A stretch of 57,500 bases of DNA from Lutibacter sp. HS1-25 (GTDB taxonomy: Bacteria > Bacteroidota > Bacteroidia > Flavobacteriales > Flavobacteriaceae): contig NZ_RHLN01000020.1 of NCBI RefSeq assembly GCF_004121075.1, positions 1 to 57,500 on the forward strand. Direction: 5' to 3'. The position numbers and the translations under genes were made by a program. Of this stretch, positions 9,101 to 15,387 are shown in pieces. Positions within the stretch are counted from its first letter, which is position 1; each line of letters starts with the position of its first letter. The notes beneath the pieces are model-generated. The model saw only the letters and a program-made list of their open reading frames with translations, searched no databases and was not told where the DNA came from.

Positions 9101-10558
9101 TACTGCAAAACCAAAGGTATATGCCATTGGAGTAAACATTTTACCTTCAACACCTGTTAAAAATAAAATTGGGGTAAATACAATTAGAATGATAAGTTGT
9201 CCGAAAAAAGCAGCATTCATCATCATACTACTCGATTTATAGGTTAACTCATCCATTTCAGCAGTAGTGATGTTGTTTTTGTTTTTCTTGAGGCGTTGCT
9301 CAATATGATGTACAGTTCCTTCCACAATAATTACCGCGCCGTCAACTATAATTCCGAAATCAATAGCGCCTAAGGACATTAAATTTGCCCAAACGCCTGT
9401 TGCTTTCATTAAAATAAAGGCAAACAGTAAAGAAAGTGGAATAATTGAAGCCGTTAATAATCCACCTCTTAAACTTCCTAATAAAAGTACGAGTACAAAA
9501 ATTACAATTAAAGCACCTTCAATTAAGTTTTTAGAAACGGTACTTGTAGTACGTGCAATTAAATCACTTCGGTCTAAAAATGGTTTTATTTCTAAACCTT
9601 CAGGAAGTGATTTTTGGATATTCGCAATTCTTTTCTGAACATTTTTTATAACCTCATTTGGGTTTTCGCCTTTTAACATTAACACTTGTCCACCCACAGA
9701 TTCTTGACCATCTTCTGTAAAAGCTCCATAACGTACCGCTGCTCCAAAACGCACTTCATCAGCCACATCTTTTATTAAAATAGGGGTGTTTTCTACATTT
9801 TTTACAACAATATTTTCAATGTCGGTTAAACTTCTTGCAAGACCTTCGCCACGAATAAAGCTTGCTTGGTGGTTTTTTTCGATATATGCGCCACCCGTAT
9901 TTGAATTATTGGTTTCTAGGGCTTCAAAAACCTCATTGATACTAATACCCATACTGTTTAATTTGTTTGGGTTTAAAGCAATTTCGTATTGTTTTACATT
10001 TCCACCAAAAGAGTTTATTTCTACTACACCAGGCACTAATGCCATTTGACGTTTTACAATCCAATCTTGAATTGTTCTTAAATCAGACGGGGAGTATTTA
10101 GTTTCATAACCCTTTTTTGGAACAATAGAGTATTGGTAAATTTCGCCTAACCCGGTTGCGATTGGAGCCATAAAAGGTTTTCCAAAACCTGCAGGGATAC
10201 TTTCTTGAATAGCTGTTAATTTTTCTTGTACTAATTGACGTGGTAGGTAAGTTCCCATATCATCGGAAAAGACAATAGTTACTACTGAAAGTCCAAAACG
10301 AGAAACGGAGCGTAATTCGATTACGCTGGGTAAATTGGCTACTGCCAATTCAACAGGATAGGTTACAAATTGTTCAATATCTTCCGTTCCTAAATTGGGA
10401 GCTACTGTAATAATTTGAACTTGATTATTGGTAATATCGGGTACTGAACCCAGTTTTATAGTTAACATTGAATTTATTCCAGCTCCTATAAGAACTAAAA
10501 TAAATAGGCCTACAATTAATTTATTATTAATTGAAAAGCGAATGATTTTATCGATCAT
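6176..10558 (-). CDS. czcA: CzcA-type RND pump fused to a TolC-like channel
   Basis: This 1460-residue protein joins two functions. Residues 1 to about 1050 form an HME-RND proton-driven metal pump with twelve transmembrane helices; helix 4 carries DFGIIVDGAVIIVEG, the D-x6-D pattern of Zn/Co/Cd/Ni exporters rather than the AIGxMVD pattern of Cu/Ag pumps. From Met1057 onward there is a new signal-peptide-like segment ending TYAQ, then an outer-membrane efflux protein (TolC/CzcC-like, two repeats of coiled helices). Fusions of this length are common in Bacteroidota. The internal Met1057 (codon at 7390-7388) could also start a free CzcC, or the segment could be cleaved. The gene opens the czcAB-PII-fur operon. 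Confidence 0.92.
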   Translation of the reverse strand: MIDKIIRFSINNKLIVGLFILVLIGAGINSMLTIKLGSVPDITNNQVQIITVAPNLGTEDIEQFVTYPVELAVANLPSVIELRSVSRFGLSVVTIVFSDDMGTYLPRQLVQEKLTAIQESIPAGFGKPFMAPIATGLGEIYQYSIVPKKGYETKYSPSDLRTIQDWIVKRQMALVPGVVEINSFGGNVKQYEIALNPNKLNSMGISINEVFEALETNNSNTGGAYIEKNHQASFIRGEGLARSLTDIENIVVKNVENTPILIKDVADEVRFGAAVRYGAFTEDGQESVGGQVLMLKGENPNEVIKNVQKRIANIQKSLPEGLEIKPFLDRSDLIARTTSTVSKNLIEGALIVIFVLVLLLGSLRGGLLTASIIPLSLLFAFILMKATGVWANLMSLGAIDFGIIVDGAVIIVEGTVHHIEQRLKKNKNNITTAEMDELTYKSSSMMMNAAFFGQLIILIVFTPILFLTGVEGKMFTPMAYTFGFAVLGALLLCLTYVPVMVSLFMKPTPQGKNNIFTRTETWLNNISNKVMAAIFKVYKPLIQGALKFKKTTIAVAGGLFIIAAFIFSNMGGEFIPKLDEGDIAMQIIMKPGSSLSESIKVSEEVENIIKNNFPEVITVVGRIGVAEIPTDPMPMDIADCFIILEKDVNKWTSADNKAELIELMQEKLKTIVGANFLFSQPVELRFNELLTGVREDVAIKLYGNDLDILAVKAEEMAKIIQTVEGAADVRAEATEGLPQITVIYQREKLAKYGLNIDKLNKYVSAAFAGANAGIIFEGEKRFDLVVRFSQKNRESIEDLKNLFVDLPNTNTQIPLKELADISYKPGPMQISRDNTYRRVSVGVNVRGRDVESMVKDIQLKLDEELKLPEGYFIEYGGSFENLLRAKERLSIVVPIALFLIFILLYFALNSIKQATMIYMAVPLAAIGGILSLSLRGMPFSISAGVGFVVLFGVAVLNGLVLVSRFNSLKLEGMTDLKLRILTATEERLRPILLTAIAAIMGFLPMAISASAGAEVQRPLATVVIGGLISSTLLTLLVVPILYYFVENGTSLKSKLKMKNHKTTLVIVGVILSMTLNKTYAQSAPINLSIDEAVKNAIENNPSIKSAYLEIEKQQSLKKTNFDLDQTAVNYTRGQINSPQIDYEWNISQDFKFPTIYGTQAKLQAEKLTLSETNLIVQKNKLERNVRAVYLELWYAKSKSNLITSLEKEYENFVLIAEKKYAFGESNLIEKIAAEGKKEAVNLLKSDVELDIESLTKQLQSLMNTNVYFDISNEDLAKIPFEFSNQENIENPILQLQQNEIDVKEREYKLENAKFLPELSAGYFNQQIDGIKGFSGFEVGAKIPLFFWSQNGKSLAAKKNVEIAALNYQETKLEIDTFLKTKLNEYEKQKAALAYYDSTGIVLADKLFSSAIKAYKEGEIGYVEYIAIMEQSIDIRTNYLTALNLHNQIVNEINYLTGKYN

Positions 10559-10633
10559 TGTTTTTTAAGATTAAGTTGTTAATATTTAAAATCAACCTTC
10601 AAAAATGAAAGTAGATTAAATTGTATTTATAAC

Positions 10634-10945
10634 TTAAACTTGAGGAGGGAGGTAAATTTTGGAGTAATAGTTATTGGTGAAAGAAGTATTGTAAAAGGTA
10701 GCTACTTCTTTTGAAGGTTTTTCAGCATACACCACATAATCAATATGTTTTAATGGTCCAGTAACACTAACTGAACAGCAACTACACATACAAAAAGGAG
10801 AGCATAAATCGGAATGAGAATGATTGTCTAGATTGACAATTTCAGATACTGTTTCTGATTGTTGGTTGTTATAGCTTACATCGTCGCAAGGTAATGCAGA
10901 CAATGAGAGTATAAATAATGCTAGTATGGTTGCTAAAAATTTCAT
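10634..10945 (-). CDS. DUF6660-type Cys-rich secreted protein
   Basis: About 103 residues from the Met codon at 10945; a longer frame to 10990 exists, but the promoter lies inside it, so the shorter start is preferred. A signal peptide (FLATILALFILSLSALPC) is followed by a His/Asp segment and the dense cluster CSPFCMCSCC, then a C-terminus ending YLPPQV. This is the pattern of DUF6660 proteins found beside metal efflux pumps in Bacteroidota. The cluster probably binds a soft metal in the periplasm. It lies 75 bp upstream of czcA and is probably the first gene of the transcript, with the operator module at 10954-10989. Confidence 0.75.
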   Translation of the reverse strand: MKFLATILALFILSLSALPCDDVSYNNQQSETVSEIVNLDNHSHSDLCSPFCMCSCCSVSVTGPLKHIDYVVYAEKPSKEVATFYNTSFTNNYYSKIYLPPQV

Positions 10946-10953
10946 TATGAATG

Positions 10954-10989
10954 CAAATATAGTAAAATTATATGTGCAATGGTGTTGCA
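10954..10989 (-). promoter_or_regulatory. promoter and operator of the czc operon
   Basis: On the minus strand TGCAACACCATTGCACA (10989-10973) is followed after 11 bases by TATATTTG (10961-10954), a perfect -7 box. The 17-mer matches the one before the metal ATPase at 13 of 17 positions and its spacing to the -7 box is identical. The -7 box is only about 8 bases from the ATG at 10945, so the transcript would have a very short leader. The operator overlaps where the -33 element should be, as expected of a repressor site or of an activator replacing that element. Confidence 0.6.
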
Positions 10990-10990
10990 A

Positions 10991-11310
10991 AAAAAACTTA
11001 GAGCCTAAGGTTTTGTAAAGGTTAAATTTTTAGTTGAGTAAGGAACAGATTGCTTCCCTGCGGCGCAATGACGTTTCAAACCTTCGATAAACTAAGGACA
11101 GGCACAGCACAGTGTGGGCTGTTACAAAAGGTTCTCGATACAATTTTTGTTCCTTTACAATACACAAAAATCACTCGAACTGACGTTGGGTTTGGTACTA
11201 TTGGATGAGATACCGCATCAAGTGCGGGATGACGTAATTGTTGTGTTTTCGATGCTTTTTTATTCTGTTTTACTGCATAAAAACACTTGAAAATCCGTTG
11301 GGCTTATGAG
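10991..11310. other. non-coding region with palindromic repeat fragments
   Basis: No gene is supported. Three GC-rich fragments resemble dispersed palindromic intergenic units: one at 11051-11072 (cctgcggcgcaatgacg), one starting near 11083 (ccttcgataaactaaggaca) and one at 11207-11234 (accgcatcaagtgcgggatg, an imperfect palindrome). They look like decayed copies of at least two repeat families that also occur near 1201 and 40380. Confidence 0.45.
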
Positions 11311-11517
11311 CTAACAGCAACTTTTATTTTGTTGAATTGGTGGGCAAGGCACTGTTCCATAAGAGCAATAAACACAACAATCTCCTTCTTTTGGTTTTAG
11401 TACCGTTTTACAATTTTCACATTCATAAAAAAATTGACATGCGTTTGTTGGCATATCTTCTACTTTTTTATGTCCGCAATTTGGGCAGGTAATTTCTGAT
11501 TTTAATTGAATTTCCAT
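11311..11517 (-). CDS. GDCCVxC-motif protein
   Basis: A 68-residue soluble protein with nine cysteines: an N-terminal CPNC zinc-ribbon-like pair, CENC, the signature GDCCVYCSYG and a terminal CC. It belongs to the GDCCVxC family, in which some relatives carry selenocysteine in place of one of the motif cysteines; here the positions are ordinary Cys. Such small proteins are often found near mercury, arsenic or other metal resistance genes, which agrees with this setting. The biochemical role is unknown; a thiol-based metal carrier or redox protein is plausible. It is monocistronic, with about 195 bp of AT-rich DNA upstream. Confidence 0.8.
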   Translation of the reverse strand: MEIQLKSEITCPNCGHKKVEDMPTNACQFFYECENCKTVLKPKEGDCCVYCSYGTVPCPPIQQNKSCC

Positions 11518-11712
11518 TCGGTTTTTTGTTGATTATTTTGTAAGTAGACTTAATTCTCTTAAAAATATGATTCTTAAATAAATTCAGATTTAAATTTATA
11601 TTAAAATTACTACTAAAAATTGGGTATAAATAACATTTCTCATCTCAATAAGATTTGTTAACCTAAACCACTAGAACAGGGTTGGTAATATATTAGGCAC
11701 GTGTTCTTTAAA

Positions 11713-12171
11713 TTACTTAGTGTTATTTTGTTTTATTTTCTTGTTTTTCTCTTTGTAAAGTGCCCCTAAATCTATTACTGGGAGAGTGTATTTACCAAGT
11801 GGGTTGTACATTGTTATATTATCTATATAACTACGTAAATTATTAATGGCAATACTCAAACCTGAAATATTTATTAAATCATCTTTTTGTTTTTGAGCTA
11901 CTATTTTGACTTCTTCAATTTCAAAAATAGACACACCTTCAATAAACATTTTATAACCTGGTAAGGCATTTTTAATGTTGTTGATTTCAACTTTTACAAA
12001 TATATATATTTGACCATTATCTTGTAGTTTATGAGCAAAATCAAAGTCAATTTTATAGTTCCCAAATGTTTCAGTAATGTTCGTAGAATCTTCAGAAGGT
12101 TCAATAAAATTGTAGTTACAGTTTAATACAAAAAAGTCGGTTTGAATTAACGGTGATTTGGTTATTTTCAT
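11713..12171 (-). CDS. SecB-like chaperone (third gene of a TAC unit)
   Basis: A 152-residue protein that I assign to the SecB fold. The middle has the alternating strand pattern of SecB (YKIDFDFAHKLQDNGQIYIF, then a second strand pair through KMFIEGVSIFEI). The C-terminal helix and tail (SIAINNLRSYIDNI, then YTLPVIDLGALY) align by pattern with SecB's final helix and its conserved P-x-L-x-L-x-P-V-x-F-x-A-L-F ending. It starts 10 bp after an XRE antitoxin gene that follows a RelE-like toxin gene, the order of toxin-antitoxin-chaperone systems in which a dedicated SecB protects the antitoxin. Bacteroidota lack the canonical proteobacterial secB context, which supports a dedicated role. I could not test the fold; confidence rests on pattern and synteny. 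Confidence 0.72.
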   Translation of the reverse strand: MKITKSPLIQTDFFVLNCNYNFIEPSEDSTNITETFGNYKIDFDFAHKLQDNGQIYIFVKVEINNIKNALPGYKMFIEGVSIFEIEEVKIVAQKQKDDLINISGLSIAINNLRSYIDNITMYNPLGKYTLPVIDLGALYKEKNKKIKQNNTK

Positions 12172-12181
12172 TTTTGATTTT

Positions 12182-12655
12182 TTAAGCTGATTGGTAATCT
12201 ACTGTACTAAAGTTATAAGGACTAGCGCTATTTTTAATACGATTTGGTTTTGTGTTAAATGGTTTGTTTTTTATTATTTTTATATAATCGCCATTGTGAG
12301 ATTGATAAAACTTATTTAAATACTGTGAAATATCGTCCTCTGAAATTTGAGAATTAATTTCACCTTCTAAAGCTATGCTAAAATCTATATTTAACACCTC
12401 TTTAATTTTGGCTAATGTTAAAAAATTAGGGTATTTATTTCCTCTAAACAATTGGGTAATATAACTTGCCGAAGTACCAATACTTTCTGCTAATTCTTTT
12501 CTGTTTCCATCGTTTTTATCCAATTCTTTTTGAATGATTGATAAAAATTTGGATGCCAATAATTTTGCTTCTACCTCCCATTTATCTTCTTTGTTTTCGA
12601 AGTTAAAAATACTGTCAAATTCATTATGCATTTCTTTCAACGATTTCGTACTCAT
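12182..12655 (-). CDS. higA: XRE-family antitoxin with C-terminal tail
   Basis: A 157-residue DNA-binding protein. The HTH_3 domain lies at about residues 40-95: RKELAESIGTSASYITQLFRG is a textbook helix-turn-helix, followed by the conserved NFLTLAKIKEVLNI helix. The remaining 55 residues are not part of the HTH; the tail NKPFNTKPNRIKNSASPYNF is basic, Asn/Pro-rich and probably disordered. In characterised TAC systems the antitoxin carries such a chaperone-addiction segment, which makes it depend on SecB. The gene overlaps the toxin frame by 32 bp and precedes the SecB-like gene by 10 bp. It probably autorepresses the promoter at 13025-13054. Confidence 0.82.
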   Translation of the reverse strand: MSTKSLKEMHNEFDSIFNFENKEDKWEVEAKLLASKFLSIIQKELDKNDGNRKELAESIGTSASYITQLFRGNKYPNFLTLAKIKEVLNIDFSIALEGEINSQISEDDISQYLNKFYQSHNGDYIKIIKNKPFNTKPNRIKNSASPYNFSTVDYQSA

Positions 12656-12902
12656 AGTTTGAAATTTTGTTTATAATGTGTGTGATTTTTGGTGAGTTTT
12701 TTTGTGTTTTCTTTTTCTCAAATAGCTCAACGGCTACTACGGTAAATGTCTTATCGTCTTGTGTAAATTCTTTACAATAAATTCTATCATTAGAACGGCC
12801 TTTAAAAAATTTCATAGCTGTAACATTTTTTGCCTTTTTATTGATATTTTCTTTATCGTATAAATCGGGTACTCTTAGCTGATTTAGGATAATGCCAACC
12901 AT
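12624..12902 (-). CDS. higB: RelE/HigB-like toxin, probably 5'-disrupted
   Basis: A 92-residue frame. The part from residue 30 on has the RelE-superfamily pattern: a K-x-x-x-G loop, DRIYCKEF, a hydrophobic strand FTVVAVELF and the KKKTQKNSPK helix start seen in HigB/RelE mRNA interferases. The annotated ATG at 12902 is unlikely to be the original start: the same frame stays open for 25 more protein-like codons (…DVENFETILAYAKLHQKK…) up to a TGA at 12978-12980, and an ATG in the neighbouring frame at 12990 lies at the expected distance from the promoter. A single-base loss would explain this. As it stands, the product would lack the N-terminal helices and may be inactive. Confidence 0.6.
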   Translation of the reverse strand: MVGIILNQLRVPDLYDKENINKKAKNVTAMKFFKGRSNDRIYCKEFTQDDKTFTVVAVELFEKKKTQKNSPKITHIINKISNYEYEIVERNA

Positions 12903-13024
12903 ATGATTGAATTTCTTTTGATGTAATTTTGCATACGCTAAAATGGTTTCAAAATTTTCAACATCAACACAAACACATCATTTGCCATCGCTACTTTTTC
13001 TAATTATTAATGCTTTTCTTCGCA

Positions 13025-13054
13025 CAAAATTAAGCTATTGGTTAATTATTTCAA
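13025..13054 (-). promoter_or_regulatory. promoter of the toxin-antitoxin-chaperone unit
   Basis: On the minus strand TTG (13054-13052), 19 bases, then TAATTTTG (13032-13025): a full match to the Bacteroidota vegetative promoter with ideal spacing. Transcription would start near 13018, about 28 bases before the ATG at 12990 but about 116 bases before the ATG at 12902. This supports the more upstream codon as the original toxin start. Confidence 0.6.
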
Positions 13055-13297
13055 AGTTTTTAGCAATTTATTAACAGTACATTGTTAATAATTTTTGATT
13101 TGTAGTTGTTTAACAGTTTCTTTTTCATAGGTTTTCAATTTTTATATTCATTTTAATTTTATGAGTATGTTGTATTTAAACTACAACTGCAATTTTTTTT
13201 GTATAAAAATAAGGTTAATATATTATTTAACAAACATTAATTTGTACTTAATTGTTGTTGTTTAGTAGCTTAAAAAAAGGTGCTCATTTTAAATTAA

Positions 13298-13323
13298 AAA
13301 AGCTTCCTAAAAAGGAAGCTTTT
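13298..13323 (-). terminator. rho-independent terminator
   Basis: An 11-bp perfect stem (aaaagcttcct / aggaagctttt) with a 4-base loop, followed on the minus strand by a T-rich tract. It lies 105 bp after the stop of the lipoprotein gene ending at 13428. Confidence 0.8.
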
Positions 13324-13427
13324 AAAAAAATTGCTATGAAAAATATTAGAGGAACTTTCGTTCCTTAACAATTTTAATATAAAAACTATTACTGAACTCT
13401 ATTTAATAATCAGCATTATTTCTTTGT

Positions 13428-13940
13428 TTACTTAGTGCCTTGAAAATGAAAATTACCATTTTCCATTTTAAAGGTATAGTCAAAAGTATGATTTTTCATA
13501 TTAAAACCACCAAAGTGTTCATCAGTATCTTGGTGTTCATTGTCTAAATGTTGCATCCACTGAGAACCCATATTTTGCATATTTCCATTCATATTAGATT
13601 GCCCCATCATATGACCATACATGTTTTCAAATTCAGTACCTGTTAAACATGTATTTATCATATCTCCATCTTCATATAAATTTAACATAATTGTTGTGTC
13701 AAAATTATCATTGAAACAATGAACCTCAATTTGATTACCAACCATAGTTACTACCGCTGTAGCAGTATTATTGGATTTTGAACTTATTGATTTACCTGCT
13801 ACATCAGTTGTTAAAGTGCCTTCGTAAACACCTGCAACATCACTAGTTACTAAATCATCATTATTATTACAGGCTGTGAAGAACAACGCAACGGTTATTA
13901 CTAACATACCAGTTATACTTATATTTTTATGTAAATTCAT
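13428..13940 (-). CDS. lipoprotein, paralogue of the 14769-15302 gene
   Basis: A 170-residue predicted lipoprotein with lipobox FTAC (Cys at about residue 24). The mature region begins GVYEGTLTTD and contains TATAVVTMVGNQIEVHCF, CLTGTEFENMYGHMMGQ and QWMQHLDNEH. The Met/His-rich centre (MMGQSNMNGNMQNMGSQWMQH) suggests metal, perhaps copper, binding. The protein at 14769-15302 shares the same blocks in the same order, so the two arose by duplication. I do not recognise a named family. A 9-bp inverted repeat lies in the upstream region. Confidence 0.8.
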   Translation of the reverse strand: MNLHKNISITGMLVITVALFFTACNNNDDLVTSDVAGVYEGTLTTDVAGKSISSKSNNTATAVVTMVGNQIEVHCFNDNFDTTIMLNLYEDGDMINTCLTGTEFENMYGHMMGQSNMNGNMQNMGSQWMQHLDNEHQDTDEHFGGFNMKNHTFDYTFKMENGNFHFQGTK

Positions 13941-13970
13941 TTTATTATTTTTAAATTGTTATACTATTTC

Positions 13971-13995
13971 AATTTGCATAACTAACATGCAAATT
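13971..13995. promoter_or_regulatory. possible operator (inverted repeat)
   Basis: AATTTGCAT (13971-13979) and ATGCAAATT (13987-13995) form a perfect 9-bp inverted repeat with a 7-base spacer, 31-55 bases upstream of the lipoprotein start at 13940. The geometry fits a dimeric regulator. A further palindromic GTGCA-N5-TGCAC-like site lies near 14067. Confidence 0.45.
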
Positions 13996-14096
13996 TTAAA
14001 AAGTAACATTTGAGGAATTTTTAATTTTACCTTATTTATGTTACTACATTGTTTTGGTTTGTTTTTTGTGCAGAAATTGCACTATAAGGTTTTAAA

Positions 14097-14573
14097 TCAA
14101 ATTCTAAAACACTGTATAAAAACTAGTATATCTTTAAAAATTAGCGGAGGTGAGTAGTTTTGATAATAACTACTTTTTTTAGCAATACCAATGAATACAT
14201 TAAGGCTGTTAACATAGTCAATTGAAATATACTTGGAAGATTGAAAATTGAATTTAGTATCAAGATTTTTTTCAAAGATTGAACCTAACTTGCTATCAGA
14301 AACATTTGTACAACAACTTGATTTTGAAATGGAAGTATTATGGTTCTCCAATTTACAAATTGGCATATCCATATCACATTCATCGGCTTCTCCAAATAAC
14401 GAAAAACTCTTTAACTTACCTTGGCAATAGTGCTCATCAATTATAACAAACGAGGATGAAAACAACACTAAGATTGTCATCAAAAAAGCCGATATTTTGA
14501 TAGGTATATTTTTCAATTTTATAAACTTAATTATACTATCAAAAATACTTAAATATTGCAATTCTATAAGCAA
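14097..14573 (-). CDS. HYC-CC-PP family small exported protein
   Basis: Up to 158 residues; the Met at residue 33 (near 14477), just before a hydrophobic run, is a likely alternative start giving a normal signal peptide. The three family landmarks are visible: EHYCQG after the signal, SSCCTN in the middle and a YSPPL segment near the end. The His and Cys residues probably bind a soft metal in the periplasm. Relatives cluster with copper and other metal efflux genes in Flavobacteriia; another copy lies at 38179-38595 beside cusA. The function is unknown. Confidence 0.72.
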   Translation of the reverse strand: MLIELQYLSIFDSIIKFIKLKNIPIKISAFLMTILVLFSSSFVIIDEHYCQGKLKSFSLFGEADECDMDMPICKLENHNTSISKSSCCTNVSDSKLGSIFEKNLDTKFNFQSSKYISIDYVNSLNVFIGIAKKSSYYQNYSPPLIFKDILVFIQCFRI

Positions 14574-14721
14574 CTTAAGTTACATAACTCATTCTAATTT
14601 AGAAGTATTTAATCCATTTTTAAATCAACTTATTTAGTAGAGTTTTAAGACACCCTCTTTTTATAAAAAATATGATTTATGCAGCTAGTATTCTGTTTTT
14701 ACAATCTTAAAAGAGCTAAAA

Positions 14722-14758
14722 AAAGCCTTCAACAATTTAATAAATTCTTGAAGGCTTT
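14722..14758 (-). terminator. rho-independent terminator
   Basis: An 11-bp stem (aaagccttcaa / ttgaaggcttt) followed on the minus strand by a run of T residues, 11 bp beyond the stop of the gene ending at 14769. Confidence 0.8.
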
Positions 14759-14768
14759 GATTCAAATA

Positions 14769-15302
14769 TTAGAACCCAATTTCTTCGGGTTCATATTCTC
14801 TTATCCCTTCAAAATAATATTCCACTCCATCAATTAAAAATGTATAACTTAAGCTGTTATTTAACATATCAAAAGAGCCATAATGTTTGTCACTTTCTTT
14901 ATGCTCTAATTCTAAATGTTGTATCCATTGCAAATTGTTGTTTTGCTTATATCCAACAATATTGGTTTGGGATAAACTGTGACCATACATTTTTTCAAAT
15001 TCTTCCCCTACAAAACAAGTCATCATAAAATCACCATTTTCAAAAATATTAAGGCTAATGGCCGCTTCAAAATCTTCGTTGTAGCAATAAACTTGAATAT
15101 TGTCGCCAACTACCGTTACTACTGCCGTTGCAGATTTTGGACTATCTTGAATGCTTGATTTACTTCCTAAGTTTGTTGTTAAACTGCCGTTGTAAACACC
15201 AATTACATGTGTATTGCTAATGACATCATCCTTATTACAAGAAATTATAACAATACCAATTGATAAGATTACTAAGCATTTAAAAATTATATATTTTTTC
15301 AT
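14769..15302 (-). CDS. lipoprotein, paralogue of the 13428-13940 gene
   Basis: A 177-residue predicted lipoprotein (IISC lipobox, Cys at about residue 22). It shares with its neighbour the blocks GVYNGSLTTN, SATAVVTVVGDNIQVYCY, CFVGEEFEKMYGHSLSQ, QWIQHLELEHKESDKHYGSF and a closing YTF strand. The Met-rich centre of the neighbour is reduced here, so the two may differ in metal affinity. Both have the look of small beta-rich extracytoplasmic proteins. No named family is recognised. It lies downstream of a cytochrome gene and has its own terminator. Confidence 0.8.
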   Translation of the reverse strand: MKKYIIFKCLVILSIGIVIISCNKDDVISNTHVIGVYNGSLTTNLGSKSSIQDSPKSATAVVTVVGDNIQVYCYNEDFEAAISLNIFENGDFMMTCFVGEEFEKMYGHSLSQTNIVGYKQNNNLQWIQHLELEHKESDKHYGSFDMLNNSLSYTFLIDGVEYYFEGIREYEPEEIGF

Positions 15303-15326
15303 GATTTTACTTTTTAATTAATATTT

Positions 15327-15371
15327 AGAAAGAAAGTGTTAAAGAAATGTATCATTTAGCACTTTCTTTCT
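15327..15371 (-). terminator. possible terminator hairpin
   Basis: A 12-bp perfect stem (agaaagaaagtg / cactttctttct) in the gap after the cytochrome gene ending at 15388. The T-tract on the minus strand is poor, so it may be a weak terminator or an mRNA-stabilising hairpin. Confidence 0.4.
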
Positions 15372-15387
15372 TGTCTTTGGCAGGTTA

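Larger units (their letters stand above)
12903..13427. other. 5' remnant of the toxin gene and TAC control region
   Basis: 12903-12977 is open in the toxin frame and reads like a genuine protein (25 codons). A 16-codon frame starting at the ATG at 12990 in another frame covers the same DNA, consistent with a frameshift. 13025-13054 holds a promoter. 13055-13290 is AT-rich DNA without a gene. 13298-13323 is the terminator of the neighbouring lipoprotein gene. Confidence 0.55.

Noticed and set aside
10946-10990. 15 extra N-terminal codons of the DUF6660-like protein
   Set aside because: They overlap the promoter and the operator module; the signal peptide begins at the Met at 10945.
12978-12980. 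TGA in the toxin frame as a selenocysteine codon
   Set aside because: No sign of a downstream SECIS-type structure was found and such use is rare in these bacteria; a frameshift is simpler.
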